64,000 nt of DNA from Syngnathus acus (GCF_901709675.1 NC_051087.1:17229067-17293066); one strand, 5' to 3'; shown: positions 31,201 to 43,204, numbered from the stretch's first letter. The notes: a model not told the origin generated them from the sequence alone. Made by a program: numbers and translations.

Positions 31201-31868
31201 ATGGATCAGCTGTATACCCTCGGCAGGATCCTCGAGGATGCATGGGATTTCGCTCAACTAGTCCACATGTGTTTTGTGGACTTTGAGAAGGCGTTCGATC
31301 GTGTCCCTCGGGAAGTTCTGTGGAGGGTGCTTCGGGAGTGCAGGGTCCCGAACCAACTTATAAGGGTCCTTGTATCATCAATGCCAGAGCTTGGTCCGCA
31401 TTTCCGGCAGTAAGTTGAATTTGTTCCCAGTGAGGGTTGGAGTCCGCCAAGGCTGCCCTTTGTCACCGATTCTGTTCATAACTTTTATGGACAGAGCTTT
31501 TAGGCACAGCAGAGCCATTGAGGGTGTCCGGTTTTGGGACCTGAGCATTGCATCTCTCCTTTTTGCAGATGACGTGGTGCTGTTGGCTTCTTCAAGCCGT
31601 GATCTCCAGCTCTCACGGGAGCAGTTCGCAGCCGAGTGTGAAGCGGTCGGGATGAGGGTCAGCACCTCCAAATCTGAGACCATGGTCCTCAGTTGGAAAA
31701 GGGTGGAATGCCCTCTCCAGATCAGGGATGAGATCCTGCCCCAAGTGGAGGAGTTCAGGTATCTTGGGATCTTGTTCACGAGAGAGGGCAGGATGGAGCA
31801 TGAGATCGACAGGCGGATCCGCGCAGCGTCTGCCGTGATGCAGACTCCGTACCGGTCCCTCGTGGTGA
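28205..31868 (+). mobile_element. Rex3 (RTE-type) LINE, split by a hAT element
   Basis: The 5' part (28205-29103) has tgagtcgtcaccttatcgtg and the endonuclease start (EPELVCEAEKFRLGIVG, VVSVYAPNGSSEYF). The 3' part (30136-31868) encodes RT: EEQCGFHPGCGTMDQ, FVDFEKAFDRVPRE, VRQGCPLSPILF, FADDVVLLASS. Sequence at about 31009 and 31447 matches, from memory, the published Rex3 PCR primer sites. Frameshifts split the ORF (for example between 31370 and 31413), and the element is cut at 31868. It is inactive. Confidence 0.85.
29104..30127 (-). mobile_element. hAT element, internally deleted, exact 8-bp duplication
   Basis: Ends are caggggtgggcaaac and gtttgcccacccctg, perfectly inverted. The duplication gtttagac flanks it at 29096-29103 and 30128-30135. 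The minus-strand frame 29521-29757 starts MSGPKKRKVDSECR and passes directly into FGSTYVCEKTFSHMNVNKAR and SRLTDRHFGSILKI, the C-terminal dimerisation end of GTF2IRD2-like hAT transposases. The catalytic middle is gone but both coding ends are kept in frame. Confidence 0.9.
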
Positions 31869-32085
31869 CACGGATGGTTTGATAAATGTGTTATTTATGT
31901 TATAGTTATTTGAATAACTGTTAAGTTACGTCAGGTACGTTCTCAGTTCCTCGTTTGTGTTTATGTAATGTTAGCATACCATATCGTTTAGCCTGGTGTT
32001 GCCTATTCATGTCTGTTCTTAGTGATGGAGTTTGTCAAAAGAGGTTTCCCCCCAAAATGTGACTTGTCCTCCTTAGCGTATTGTA
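31869..32085. mobile_element. 'gacttatactccgg' MITE family fragment
   Basis: Starting cacggatggtttgataaatg, it follows the same sequence as 19780-19990 and 60660-60850, including ctcgtttgtgtttatgtaat and accatatcgtttagcctg. It abuts the broken end of Rex3 and is itself truncated on the right. Confidence 0.6.
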
Positions 32086-32089
32086 TTTG

Positions 32090-32340
32090 TCAATGTGAAG
32101 TATTTTAAGATAATTCTGGTGCAAGGCACACCTTGAGTTTGCAAAATTTGTGAGGGCATGAATGGACACAGCACATTTCAGATTCATATTCACTTACATG
32201 ATTGAAAATATTTTCATTCCACTTTTTTGGTGGTATTTTGTGTTGATTAATGACAAAATCTCAACAAAATAAATTCAAGTTTGTGTTTGTGAGGTCACAA
32301 ATGTGAAAAAGTTCAAGGGGTATGAACATTTTGTTAAGAC
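32090..32340. mobile_element. Tc1/mariner terminal remnant
   Basis: The segment reads like one end of a fish Tc1 element: ttgattaatgacaaaatctc, aatgtgaaaaagttcaaggg and gtatgaacattttgttaaga. The canonical terminal cagtgccttgcg-type end is decayed. Confidence 0.45.
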
Positions 32341-32364
32341 ACCATACAATTGTATGTAACACAC

Positions 32365-32522
32365 CTCAACACAGTTGTCACAGACAGAGCAGTGGGAGCA
32401 ACGTGGTGGCCGGTAGAAGTGACAAGTTGAACACCATTTCATCCTGACCTGGATTCCTCTGATCTCCACAGTTTTATAAAGAGGAGCACGGAAGTCATCA
32501 TCCTTATCCTCATCCTCCTCAG
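32365..32522 (-). CDS. zdhhc5: zdhhc5-like palmitoyltransferase, coding exon 3
   Basis: This exon encodes residues 96-148: an acidic stretch ([10 protein letters not shown]), [17 protein letters not shown] and the first half of the cysteine-rich domain, [16 protein letters not shown] and CDNCVE. Cys and His here form the zinc sites that hold the DHHC loop. The acceptor is TCTGTAG, with two bases completing an Ala codon, and the donor is GAG|GTGTGT in phase 0. [15 protein letters not shown] is a ZDHHC5/8 signature. Confidence 0.97.
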
Positions 32523-33160
32523 CTACAGACAGAGAAATTGATTAAAGACCAAACATGTCAACTTCAAAATCTATAATATTTGCGCAGTGAGAACATAAAA
32601 TGACTATTGTTTCACTCTTGTTGAGTTCTTGTGGAGAAGCAGTCCCCACGTTACCAATTCCTTGGAATTCTTTGCTATTTTGCTATCAATTCCCTCAGCA
32701 AATCCAGTCAGCATGAAGTGTGTCACTACGCATGTTACGCACACGACGCAATATTGTGTAGTGACATAAGCAATGAGACACAGAGAGTGTTGCGTGTTTG
32801 ATCCGCTGCGGAGGGTCAGTCAACAACCTAGCAGCAGCAACATTAGCCCGACGTGCAATTTTACTGCAGATAAGTAACTAACACTGCTTTACATGGTAGC
32901 TCAATTTCTATAATTGTAAAATCTGTCATGCAAATCGCGTCTCATGTTTTATTTTAGATAACGACGAGAGAAACCATCTGACTGGTTCAGACGCCAGCAG
33001 TACGGTACCTCTCGCATATCCGGTCACGGAGGCAGGGAGGAGCAAAATTGTCGAAGGAAAGGACTGAGGGATGTCATCGTACAGTGACAAAATTTGTAGT
33101 TAAAGGCTTGCACTCAATTGCCACTGTAGAAGCCCCTGATTTCTGGTAGGTGATGATTTC
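32523..33160. other. zdhhc5 intron 2, no recognised feature
   Basis: Intron sequence up to the small MITE at 33167. I see no named repeat or ORF. Confidence 0.4.
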
Positions 33161-33166
33161 TATTGT

Positions 33167-33412
33167 CAGGCATGAGAATGGCAAATGTAAAAAAGCACGG
33201 AAAAGTAGCGGGGGGACATGCCGTCGCGGCGGGCGGGGGAATGCTTGCGAGTCGCCAAGGCTAACGTTGCCCGGCCAGCTGGCCGGCCACTCCCCCCATA
33301 TAAATAATAATATAAAAAATTATTTTCTCAACGGATTTACACGATTCACGAAAATACTTTAGAGGGAAAAAAACACGGAAATCCACGGATCTGCGGAAAA
33401 TTCTCATCTCTG
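33167..33412. mobile_element. Small hAT-like MITE
   Basis: Ends caggcatgagaat and attctcatctctg are imperfect inverted repeats, flanked by tattgt on both sides. The first 50 bp resemble 20604-20650 (gatgagaatggcaactgtga), so a second truncated copy exists there. Confidence 0.5.
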
Positions 33413-33604
33413 TATTGTAGGACAATGTTTGCATTCTTCACTCTTGGGTTTGTAATGTCATATTTGCACAAAGATGCAATATAAAAACAAAATGACCATA
33501 ATCGTTTATATGCTTCTTTTTCTCCCAAATGAGAATCGATAAGAGAATCGATAAAGAATTGTATCAAACAGAATTGAAAATGGAATCGGAGTCGCAAAAA
33601 TGAA

Positions 33605-33748
33605 GAGGGGCGGAACTGTGAAGTGATCACTACCTGATGGTTTGTTAGCTCCGATGATGGGGGGGGGGGGTCTTGGGGGATACCGGTCCGACCTGGCAGA
33701 CCCAAACATATTGGGGGGGTTTACTGGGAACGTCTGGCAGAATCCAGG
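33605..33748 (+). mobile_element. Rex3 fragment
   Basis: It matches the Rex3 copy at 30175-30260: gataccggtccgacctggca, gacccaaac and ctgggaacgtctggcagaat. A G run at about 33658-33670 interrupts it. Confidence 0.7.
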
Positions 33749-33756
33749 GCCAGTTT

Positions 33757-36700
33757 GTCACGACCTCTACCTTGTCGGCGTGCATTACGACCATGCCTTC
33801 TTGTACCATGTATCCTAGGAATTTAATGGAGGAGGCATGAAACTCGCACTTCTCCACCTTGACATTCTTCAGCAGGCGAAGATTAGAATATCATCAAGGT
33901 AAACGAACGACTGCAGGCGCGGCGTATTGGTGAGGCCGAAAGGCACCACCTGGTAATTCTAGTGGACACTGGGAGTGCTGAGCGCTGTTTTCCACTCATC
34001 ACCCTTTGATGCACACTAAGTGATATGTGTTTTGTAGGTCCAGTTTGGTGAAAACCGTGACCCCCTTGGAGGGTCTCAAATGTGGACAAGAGAAGGGGCA
34101 AGGAGTAGCGGTTCTTCATCGTGACTTCGTTGAGCCCGCGATAGTCGATGCAAGGGCGGAAGGAGCCATCCCTCTTCACACAAAAAAAAACAACCTGGCA
34201 CTGGCGGGCGAGGAGGACAGTCGGATGATTCCAGCTGCCAGAGAGTTCTGGATGTACTCCTCCATTGCTTGGCATTCCGGGTTGGACAGAGAATAGAGCT
34301 ATCCCCTGGGAGGAGAAGTGCCAGGCAGGTGATCGATTGCGCAAGGGCGGTGTGGAGGAAGGGAGATTGCCTTGGCCTTATTGAAGACCTCCTTGAGTCT
34401 ATGATAGCAGGAGGGCCAGTTCACGATGTTGGTGTGTTGGTTGGTGGCAGGATCTCTGGGTGGACTTGCCGCCTCCTTCAGGTAACGACAGGGATGTCAA
34501 AGTCAAACACACCGAGGGCCAAAAAAACATATTTGCTACAAGCCGAGGGCCGGACTGGTTCAATGTTTATTAAAACATATCGAAATGATTGCACATAGCC
34601 TATTGAACCAAGACCTAACACAGTGTACATTATTTAATAATTAAATGAATATGGCAATATTTTGTTATGGCTCTGTCAGTAACTAAGTAAGGGAAAACAT
34701 TTTCAACAGCCAAACAGCAAAAAATTTAATTGTTTTTAAAAACAAAATGTGTTTCTTAATATCAAGATAAATGCATAAATAAAAGTGCATGCATTATAAA
34801 CTGAAAATGTATTATTGTGCTGCTCTATGATCTACCGATCACTGCTTTCAAATAGTAAATTAAAAAAATAATTCAAATCAGTTGTATTCTTTCTCATGGC
34901 TCTTATCTGCAATTTTCCCTGAGTCCATTCAACTGAAAAATAAATATAAATAAATAAAATACAAAAATTTATGGCACACAGACAAAACAATACTTCCTTC
35001 AAAGAAAAATCACGTCTTGTAGAAACAAATGTAAAAATGTAACTGAATTAAAAAATGGAAAATACGTTACTGCTCTGTGATGCTCACTTGTCTGAGGCTG
35101 AGCCTGATACTTGGAGGTGTCTCATCTTTTGTACAAGTTCATCAATGTTCGGGGTTAGGCTCTGAGCTGAGGAAATCCTCAGGATTGAGTGAAGGTGATT
35201 ATCAGTAAGATGACTCCTCTGTGATGTTTTGTTTAGCTTCAACAAAGAGAACAGTTGTTCACACAGGTATGTGCTGCCAAAGCGTCCGAGCGGCTTGGAT
35301 GCGCAACTGGGGCATTGTGTCGGGGATGGAATGTGAAAACTCGGCAGCACCCACTCTCATATTTTTCCTTCAGTGCGTCATTGCACTGGAGCTCAATCAA
35401 CTCCATTTGTAGATTTGGTGGTGCACTTTCTACATCAACTGCAAAAGGATTGCTCGCTTTGTGATTTAGCATATGTGAACATAGCCTGTCTGGACTTAAG
35501 GCCTCATTTTAATTCTTCCACCTTCTGTAGCTTTTGTTCATATTCCATATTCTTGTCTTGTGTTTCTTAGACGTTTGATAGTGCCTTCTTAAATTAAATT
35601 CTGTCATTACAGCCACATTTTCTCCACACAGAAGACACACAGGTTTGCCTCTTACCTCCGTAAACATGTACTCTGCCTCCCACCTGGCCTGAAACCCCCT
35701 GTTCTCAGCGTCCACCTTACGTTTAGCCATTTTTGAGGAGGGGGGTATCAGAAAGTTGATCTTTGCTCTGACTACTGATGGATAATGAAGCCGCTTGTGC
35801 GCGCTGCAGTGACATCGCGGGCTACCGTTGCATTGTGGGAAATGTAGTGTTGGTGCGTGCAAAACACCAGCGGGCGGCTGTGGCCTGCGGGCCGGTTCTA
35901 ATAGTAATTAAATGTCATCCAGGGGGCCATAGATAATCAATTCGCGGGCCGAATCTGGCCCGCGGGCCGTAACTCTGACATATGTGTGTAACGACAATAG
36001 CAGCACTCGCTCCACTGCCGCACGGACCCCGTCTCCCAGTCTATGACTGAGTTATGCTGCCACAGCCAGAGGTGTCCTAGGATGAGTGGCTGGTCTGGAA
36101 CGTATAGAAGATGAAACTGAATTATGTCACGATGGTTACCCCAGAGAAGCATTGTTACCGGCACGGTGACGTCTGGCACTTCGCCAATCAGGCGGCTGTC
36201 CAGAGCACGAGCCAGAATGGGAGAACCCAGAGGGAAGTACTGGGAGAACCCAGAGGGAAGGACTGGATGCCCCACCAGCAAACGAGACCGGTGTCCAGAT
36301 TGTTGGCCTCCGCACCGGAGTCTATCAGCGCTGCCACGGTCTTGTCCAGATGAAGGAGAGCTTTATTGTGGACGGGGAAACCAGTGCGGGCCGAGCTCAC
36401 TCTGATCCCCCGTCCCCGAGTGAGCTCTGGCCTTTTACCGGACTATTCTGTGACCGCTCCCCCCGCAATACAGACAGACGTTCCAGTGGATTTGACAGCG
36501 ACGCTCCTCCGCCATCAGAGTGGTGTGTCCCAGCTCCATGGGCTCAGCGGCACCGCCACTAGGGGCAGCTGGAGGTGAGCAAGCCGGCGGATGAGGCGGA
36601 AAGCAGGCAGGCAGAAGCGACCTTCTCTCTCGTTTGGGTCTGAATTCGTCAATCTACGCCCGTCGTCAACTATGATATCTTTGAGGGTCTGGGGGTGATC

Positions 36701-37480
36701 GTAGAAGATCATCAGGTCTTTAACGTGCTCGGACAGCCCGTTAAGAAATGTGCTTCCACCCGCTCCGCCCGGCCACCGTCTGGAACTCAATCGCGTAGGC
36801 GGCCACAGCCCGGTTCCCTTGTCGGAGCGCCAGCAATTCCCGGTTTGCATCCTCAGCGGTGGGAGCCAGGTCAAACAAGCAAAGGAGCTCGTTGACAAAA
36901 GTGTCAAATAACGCACAGGAGGGGGCGCGTCTTTTGTATTCGTCCATGCCCCAAAGGCCCTCACCTGTCAGGAGCGTCAAGGTGTAGCCCACCCTGGCCT
37001 TTTCCGTAACAAAGATTTGGGGCTTTAGGTCAAAATAGAGCATACAGTCTGATTGATAAAAAGGCGCAGACTTGCCTGGGGTCAAAATCGAACTGCTCGA
37101 GGTTACCGATCTTCAGTTCGGGAACATCTATGAGCTGGTGGGTTTCAGCTGCGCAACAGCCCTCTGACGCGGAAAGAGGTTCGGCCGGGGTGGTTCTACT
37201 GGTTCTGTTGGTATAGCCCTCGGGGAGGCCCTGGAGGATTTTTGCCATCCCCTGCTGTCGTTGCTGGAGTTGCTGTTGTTGCTGTCTGTTGGATGTCTGC
37301 CGTCAGGCTGGCGACTGCGCCTTCGGCGTGCTCCAGGCGGGACAATGCAGTCTGATTGTGCACTGGCTGCATTTTTGTGGTCAGTCTGTACTGTGATATA
37401 CTGGACAGAACAGCCAATTGCAACAAGCTGCAGACTTTGTTTGTCGGGAAAGTTGAAGTGGAGTATTAGAGTTCTGGCAG
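33757..37480 (-). mobile_element. Ty3/Gypsy retrotransposon, degraded, split by a hAT
   Basis: On the minus strand the order is gag (37480-36515: RVGYTLTLLTGEGLWG, ELLALRQGNRAVAAYAIEF, NGLSEHVKDLM), protease (about 36400-35990: ALIDSGAEANNLDTGLV), the hAT insertion, then RT (34480-33757: [20 protein letters not shown] and MEKCEFHASSIKFLGYMV). Gag-PR-RT order is preserved, but frames are broken many times, the YVDD box is decayed (MIF at the expected place), and RNase H and integrase are absent. The GC-rich block 37500-37860 may be leader or LTR sequence; I could not define LTRs. Confidence 0.8.
34499..35986 (-). mobile_element. hAT element (GTF2IRD2-like), internally deleted
   Basis: It is flanked by ggtaacga (34491-34498) and tgtaacga (35987-35994), a 7-of-8 match to a target duplication. 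The ends are cagggatgtcaaagt and, inverted, cacatatgtcagagt. The minus strand carries a BED-type N-terminus (MAKRKVDAENRGF, CLLCGENVAVMTEFNLRRHY; 35509-35730) and the C-terminal dimerisation end (LGRFGSTYLCEQLFSLLKLN, SQRSHLTDNHLHSILR; 35084-35280). The catalytic centre between them is missing. It interrupts the Gypsy element. Confidence 0.85.
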
Positions 37481-37499
37481 GGTCGGTCTGACAGGTTGT

Positions 37500-38296
37500 T
37501 CTCCCCAGTGAGCCTGGCCATCCGGCTGGAACTAATCAGTCGGAGTGCGCAGTGAATAATTGTGGTCGATGGTAGGGACGGGCAGCGATCGGGACGTGGT
37601 CATAAATGGGCAAGTGGTCAGGGCGGGCGGCAGGCAGCGAGGGACGGGTCAGTAAACGGGCAGGGTCGGCAACGGGAGTCAGACGGGATATGCATAGTGA
37701 GCATACAAGTAGCATCACGGGACAGACTGACAAGGGCTGGCCGGGATGACGGGGTTTAAAAAAGGAGCTGTAAGGCATGACAGGTGCAGGTGATTTACTT
37801 GATTGGCGTGGCTGAGAGACTGGTAGACAGGTGGCGCGGGCACGTGACCGAAACAAACAACAAACAAAAACTCAATCTCCAGATGAACTTCTCAATATGC
37901 AAACACACACTGAGATGAACTCTGGAAGTGGCCTAGCAAAGGGTAAAGACAAAAAGAAATTACTCCGTCAACTGACACACTCTGAGAGATTTGCTCACGG
38001 GTCAGTTTTGGGGGGTTCAGAAGATGAATTTGGTTTGTAAAAGGAAGCAAAAAATCTTGATCGGTTCGGATCTCGAAAAGTTCGTAAGTAAAGGGGTAGA
38101 TTCAAATTCCCTGTGAGCAAAAAATATATTCATATATCCAGTGGTTTAAAGTGTATGTGTTTATACCTATGTATTCATATATTTTACCTGTATAAGCATG
38201 TACTAATAATTTCAAATCTATATACTCTGAATTTTAGACATTTGCAGCCTGCATGTTTAAGAAGGTCAGCATGACCTATACAAGCTAACACCCAAA
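37500..38296. other. Unclassified intron sequence
   Basis: The first 360 bp are GC-rich with cgggacgggcag-like repeats and may belong to the Gypsy leader. From 37860 there is an unrecognised plus-strand open frame (37831-38040). A Tigger-like end fragment (ttcgtaagtaaaggggtag) lies at about 38045-38098. Confidence 0.35.
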
Positions 38297-39910
38297 TCAA
38301 GTCAAGTTCATTTAAATAGCCCTAAATCACAGGCAAGTCTCAAAGGGCTTCACATGTACAAAAAATTGACAATTATTCTCGAACATCCCCTGATCTTAAA
38401 CATCCAGGAGGGCAAGGAAAAACAAAAAAGAAAACTCTACTGGGGGAAAAATGAGAAACCTTGAGAAGAGACTACAGATGGGAGGATCCCCCTTCCAGGA
38501 TGACCAGGCTGCAATGGATGCAGAGAGGGCACATAGAACACATAATATAAAACAATCCAAAGAAAAAGTGGATGTCCAATTCAAAGTGAAGAGCTGCAGG
38601 AGGTGCGCTCAATTGTCCTGGCAGTGTCTTCGAGGGGAGTAATCCGCTGCAGTTCCCTCATGCTGATTGGTCCGCGAGAAATCCAGACAGCCGTTGTCAG
38701 TTTGGGTGTCACTAGAAGGGGGAGGGGCGAAAACACAAACTCCAGCCGAATCGGCCACCACAGGCTAATTAAAAGCCATATCATAAAAATGTGTCTTTAA
38801 ACGCGTCCTAAATGTTTCTAATGAGGTAGCAGTTCTAATATCCATTGATAGGGCATTCCAAAGCTCTAGAGCCCAAATAGAAAATGCTCTAGACCCTGCA
38901 GACATCTTTTTGGCCCTCGTGGTCACTAAAAGACTAGCGTTTAGTGAGCGGAGGTTACGGGACGGAATGTAAGGAACAACTAATGCGATGAGATACGAAG
39001 GCGCTAAGCCATGCAATGATTTATAGGTTAATAGAAGAACCTTGAAGTCACATCTTAAATGGACCGGGAGCCAATGTAAGTTGGCTAATATTGGGGTAAT
39101 GTGATCAAATTTTCTTGTCCGTGAGAGGAGTTGCAGCAACATTTTGTATTAACTGTAGACTTTTGATACTGCACTTAGGAAGACCAGAGAATAATCCGTT
39201 ACAGTAGTCCAGGCGCGACGTAATAAACGCATGTATAACAGTTTCCGCATCACTGGTCGAAAGAATCGGACGAATCTTAGCAATATTATGGAGGTGAAAA
39301 AACGCAATTCTAGTTATGTTCTTAATGTGATTTTGAAAGGAGAGCGTTTGGTCAAACATTACCCCGAGATTAGTTACAGTATCACTCTGACTGATAGTAC
39401 AGTTATCCATAGTTATAGTGGTTTCCTTAAATAAGTGGTGATAATGAGCTGGACCAATTATCAACATCTCAGTTTTATCTGGGTTAAGACGAAGGAAATT
39501 GAGAGACATCCGTGTTTGATCTCCGCAAGGCACGCCTCAAGGTTACAACAGTCCCACGGATTTGTCATCGATAACGGCATATATAATTGAGTGTCATCCG
39601 CGTAACATTGAAAACTAATGTTATAGCCATTGTATTCTTTTGTTCAGACAAGGCGTGTAGGTCTTACCTTAAAAAACTTTTCCGACAGTTTCGGCAGTAA
39701 CTTCCGCCTTCGTCAGGCTATCATCAACGAAGACATAATGAACGCAATTCAACAAATAATGTTATATTTACGTATTATGTCCCTAAGCGGAATCATATAA
39801 ATATTACATAGAATTGGTCCGAGTACCGATCCTCCACACCACAGTAAAGATAAAGCATTCTGAGATGTGATGGCGGAGGAGGTCTGAAAGTATTTTGAAC
39901 ATTTGATAAT
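38297..39910 (-). mobile_element. CR1-like LINE, 3' half with reverse transcriptase
   Basis: The 3' end is at the left (agtcaagttcatttaaatag...tctcaaagggcttcacatg). On the minus strand from the right: RT motif B region (GSVLGPILCNIYMIP, about 39830-39775), motif C with the catalytic YADD (39593-39604), LNPDKTEMLIIG, SRLDYCNGLFSGLP, ITPILANLHWLPVHLR, SLHGLAPSYL and the terminal AFSIWALELWNAL. Frameshifts are present, and a short foreign piece (39645-39770) interrupts it. The endonuclease half is missing. Confidence 0.85.
39645..39770 (-). mobile_element. Penelope-type terminal remnant with hammerhead-like core
   Basis: This segment splits the CR1 RT between motifs B and C. On the minus strand it has CCTGACGAAGGC, a 10-nt loop, then GCCGAAAC and TGTCGG (39682-39717). 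That order, CUGANGA, short stem, GAAAC, is the hammerhead-ribozyme core reported in Penelope-like terminal repeats. The assignment rests on this motif only. Confidence 0.45.
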
Positions 39911-40075
39911 ACAGTGGTACCTCTACTTAGGAACCCCTATACTTACGAACATTTCGAGACACGAACCGGAACCTTGCGATATTTTTTGCGTCTACTTACG
40001 AACCAATTTTCAACTTCCAAACCGACGCACTAGCCACCCCCACCACCCCCACCACCTCCTCCCGCCTTGTCTTCC
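39911..40075. mobile_element. Tigger-like element end
   Basis: It begins acagtggtacctctacttag with gaacccctatacttacgaac following, a pogo/Tigger-type terminus. It then degenerates into C-rich sequence. Confidence 0.5.
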
Positions 40076-40173
40076 TTGCTCTGCCATTCCCTGTGTGCAG
40101 GAAATCTGACGCGTGTGCAGGAAATCTGACGGGAGGGGAGAACAACTCTATGCTAACAGAGAAGTCGTCGTCT

Positions 40174-42241
40174 TGGCGACTGAGTCAAGTCAAGTTTATT
40201 TATATACCCCTAAATCGCAAGTCTCAAAGGGCTTCACATGTACAAAAATTGACAATTATTCTCAAGCATCCCCTGATCTTAAACTCCCAGGAGGCCAAGG
40301 AAAAACTAAAAAAAAAACAACTGGGGGAAAAATGAGAAACCTTGAGAACAGACAACAGATGGGAGGATTCCCCTTCCAGGATGACCAGGCTGCAATGGAT
40401 GAAGAGAGGGCACATAGAACACATAATATAAAACAATCCAAAGAAAAAGTGGATGTCCAATTCAAAGTGAAGAGCTGCAGGAGGTACCCTCAATTGTCCT
40501 GGCAGTGTCTTCGACGGTGGTAATTGGTTGATGAGAAATCCAGACAGCCGTTATCAGTTTTAGTCACCGAAAACACAAACTCCAGCCGAATTGGCCACCA
40601 CAGGTTAATTAAGGCCATGGGGTCCTGCGGGTCCTGACGGCGTCACTGGGCGTGTCCTGAAGGACTGCGCAGATCAGCTGGCTGGAGTCTTCACAAAGAT
40701 TTTCAACCAGTCCCTTACCGAGTCCACCGTCCCATCCTGTTTAAAATCCTCCACTATAGTCCCCCTGCCCAAGAAACGCCACATCACCAGCCTTAAAGAC
40801 TACCGGCCAGTCGCACTCACCCCGGTGGTGATGAAGTGCTTTGAAAAGCTGGTACGGGGTCACATCACAGCACTCCTGTTCAGAGGTTTTGACCCCCACC
40901 AGTTTGCCTACAGGGCGAATAGATCCACAGAGGACGCAGTAGCTACAGCCCTCCACACTGCACTGTCCCACCTGGAGCAGCCGGGGAGCTATGTGCGGAT
41001 GCTCTTCGTGGATTTTAGCTCTGCTTTTAACACCATCCTCCCCCACAGACTGGTGGACATACTGGGGGGCCTGGGACTTCCACATAATACTTGCAGGTGG
41101 ATTAAGAGCTTCCTGACGAGTCGCAGCCAGAGGGTGAGAGTGGGCCGTCATACATCCACACCTCTCAGTCTTGGTACCGGCTCCCCACAGGGCTGCGTAC
41201 TGAGCCCACTGCTTTACACGCTCTACACACATACATGCACCCCCGCCCACCGCAGCAACACCATCGTGAAATTTGCGGATGACACAACCGTGGTGGGGCT
41301 CATCTCAAAGGGGGATGAGTCTGCCTACAGGGACGAAGTGGTGCAGCTATCGAGTGGTGCGGAGAGAACAATCTGCTCCTAAACACGGCTAAAACCCAAG
41401 AACTGGTCATTGATTTTAGGAGGAAAAATAAAACGGACATTCCACCAGTTATCATCAACGGGGTCTGTGTGGAGAGTGTCCTCCTTCCGCTACCTGGGAG
41501 TCCACATCGAGGAGGACTACACCTGGGGCGTGAACACCTCTGAGATGCTTAAAAAGGCCCAGCAGAGACTCTACTTCCTAAGGGTGCTGAGGAGGCACAG
41601 CATTACACAAAGACTGCTGGTGTCCTTCTATCGCTGCTCCATAGAAAGCACTTTAACGTACTGTATATGTGTTTGGTACTCCAGCTGCACTGCTGCTCAG
41701 AGGAAAAACGCTCCAAGGGGTCATCAACACAGCACAGAAGATCATTGGCTGCCCTCTCCCCACACTGGAAGACCTACACAGAACCCGCTATCTCAAAAAA
41801 ACACAGAACATTCTGTAGGACACTTCCCACCCTGGCCACTCCCTTTTCGAACTGTTGCCATCAGGCAGACGCTACAGATCAATTAGGTCAAGGACTAGCA
41901 GATTCGCCAACAGTTTTTACCCTACAGCGGTAGTCACATTGAATGCCGCTAAAAGAAAATGATTGTCTGTGTATGTTCTTCTGTGGGTTTTTAGCTTGTA
42001 TTTTTTTATCTTTTTATTCTATTCATTCTATTTTTTTTTAATTTCATGCACTGATCGGTTGGCACTTATTAAATTTCATTGTACATGTGTGACAATGACA
42101 ATAAAGATCTATTCTATCTATTCTATGGCATAAAAATGTGTCTTTAATCGTTTCTTAAATGTTTCAACTGAGGTAGCAGTTCTGATATCTATCGGTAGGG
42201 CATTCCAAAGTTCTGGATCCCGAATAGAAAATGCTCTAGAC
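40174..42241 (-). mobile_element. CR1-like LINE 3' end, second copy, split by an L2
   Basis: 40174-40610 is closely similar to 38297-38780. After the L2 insertion the sequence resumes at 42126 (cataaaaatgtgtctttaat) and matches 38783-38890 up to gaaaatgctctaga, where a hAT element starts. So one CR1 copy is broken by two later insertions. Confidence 0.85.
40611..42125 (+). mobile_element. L2-like LINE, 5'-truncated
   Basis: RT-only copy: [73 protein letters not shown], then a frameshift near 41370 and the C-terminal part (FRYLGVHIEEDYTWG, FYRCSIESTL). It ends acaataaagatctattctat with a short tandem tail. An atgg on both sides may be the target duplication. The longest frames are 40825-41382 and 41410-41886. 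Confidence 0.85.
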
Positions 42242-43185
42242 CAAGCCTGGCCAACCTGGGGCTCCCGAGCCGCATGCAGCTCTTTGACTAGTTTCATGCG
42301 GCTCTTTTACGTTCATATCAACATTTGTGTTTGTGGGTTTTTTTGTGCGTCTTCGCTTCGCTTGTGTTCAATAGGGTATTTTCGTCAAACGCGCATGGGT
42401 TAGGTGAAATCCCACAAAGCAGGAGGGGCAAACCCATTCGACTAAACAGTCAGTTTTGCTCTCAAAATGGCAGGGAAAAAATGCACAGCTAAATGTAAAT
42501 ATGAAGATGAACTCAGGATGTTCATAACAGAGTAGGAAAGTTTATATTTTTTGTTGAATGTAATGGCAAGCCATTCTGCCTGATATGTCAGACGTCATTA
42601 GCGCATTTCAAAGCTTCAAATCTTCAGCGCCACTTCAGCTCACTCCATCGTAACATCGATAAGGACTTTCCAAAAGGGACTGAATTTCGCAAGCGCAATT
42701 GGACACTGAAATGTCAGGCAGAAAAACAGGTACAGTTTTTCCAAAAAATTACAAAGCACCCAGAGTTTGTCGCGCGCGCATCGTATCAACTGGCTTGGAA
42801 CATTGCACGGGCTAAAAAGCCATAAAATGAAGGAGAGTTTGTTAAAAAATTCCTCAGTGACGACGTTGAAATCTTGTTGAAAACGACAAACTAAAACGAA
42901 GGGTATCAGACATCCAACTGTCCCGCCACACTGTTGAACACAGTATATTGGACATTAACAGGAATGCCAGAAGTCGCACTAAGCAACATGCATAGTAAGT
43001 GAAACAACGCTATTGTAAATTATTAAGTTTTTGTTTGTAGACTTTGTTGAACTGAGAGTTTGTGTGTGTGAGACAGTGCACACAATGTTCATTGTTGAAA
43101 ATGACTGGCCTGTGGTCTTAATACTGTAGGAGTCAATTTCTGTCATTATGATGGTGGTGTGTGACATGATAATTGTATAACTGTA
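42242..43185 (+). mobile_element. hAT element, decayed (same family as 58572)
   Basis: It starts caagcctggccaacctgggg and carries the block gccgcatgcagctctttgac, then a broken transposase start (KKCTAKCKYEDELR, then stops; CLICQTSLAHFKASN region). It matches 58572-59450 with several indels. The right end is unclear. Confidence 0.7.
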
Positions 43186-43204
43186 TCTTGCTCAAGAATA
43201 CATT

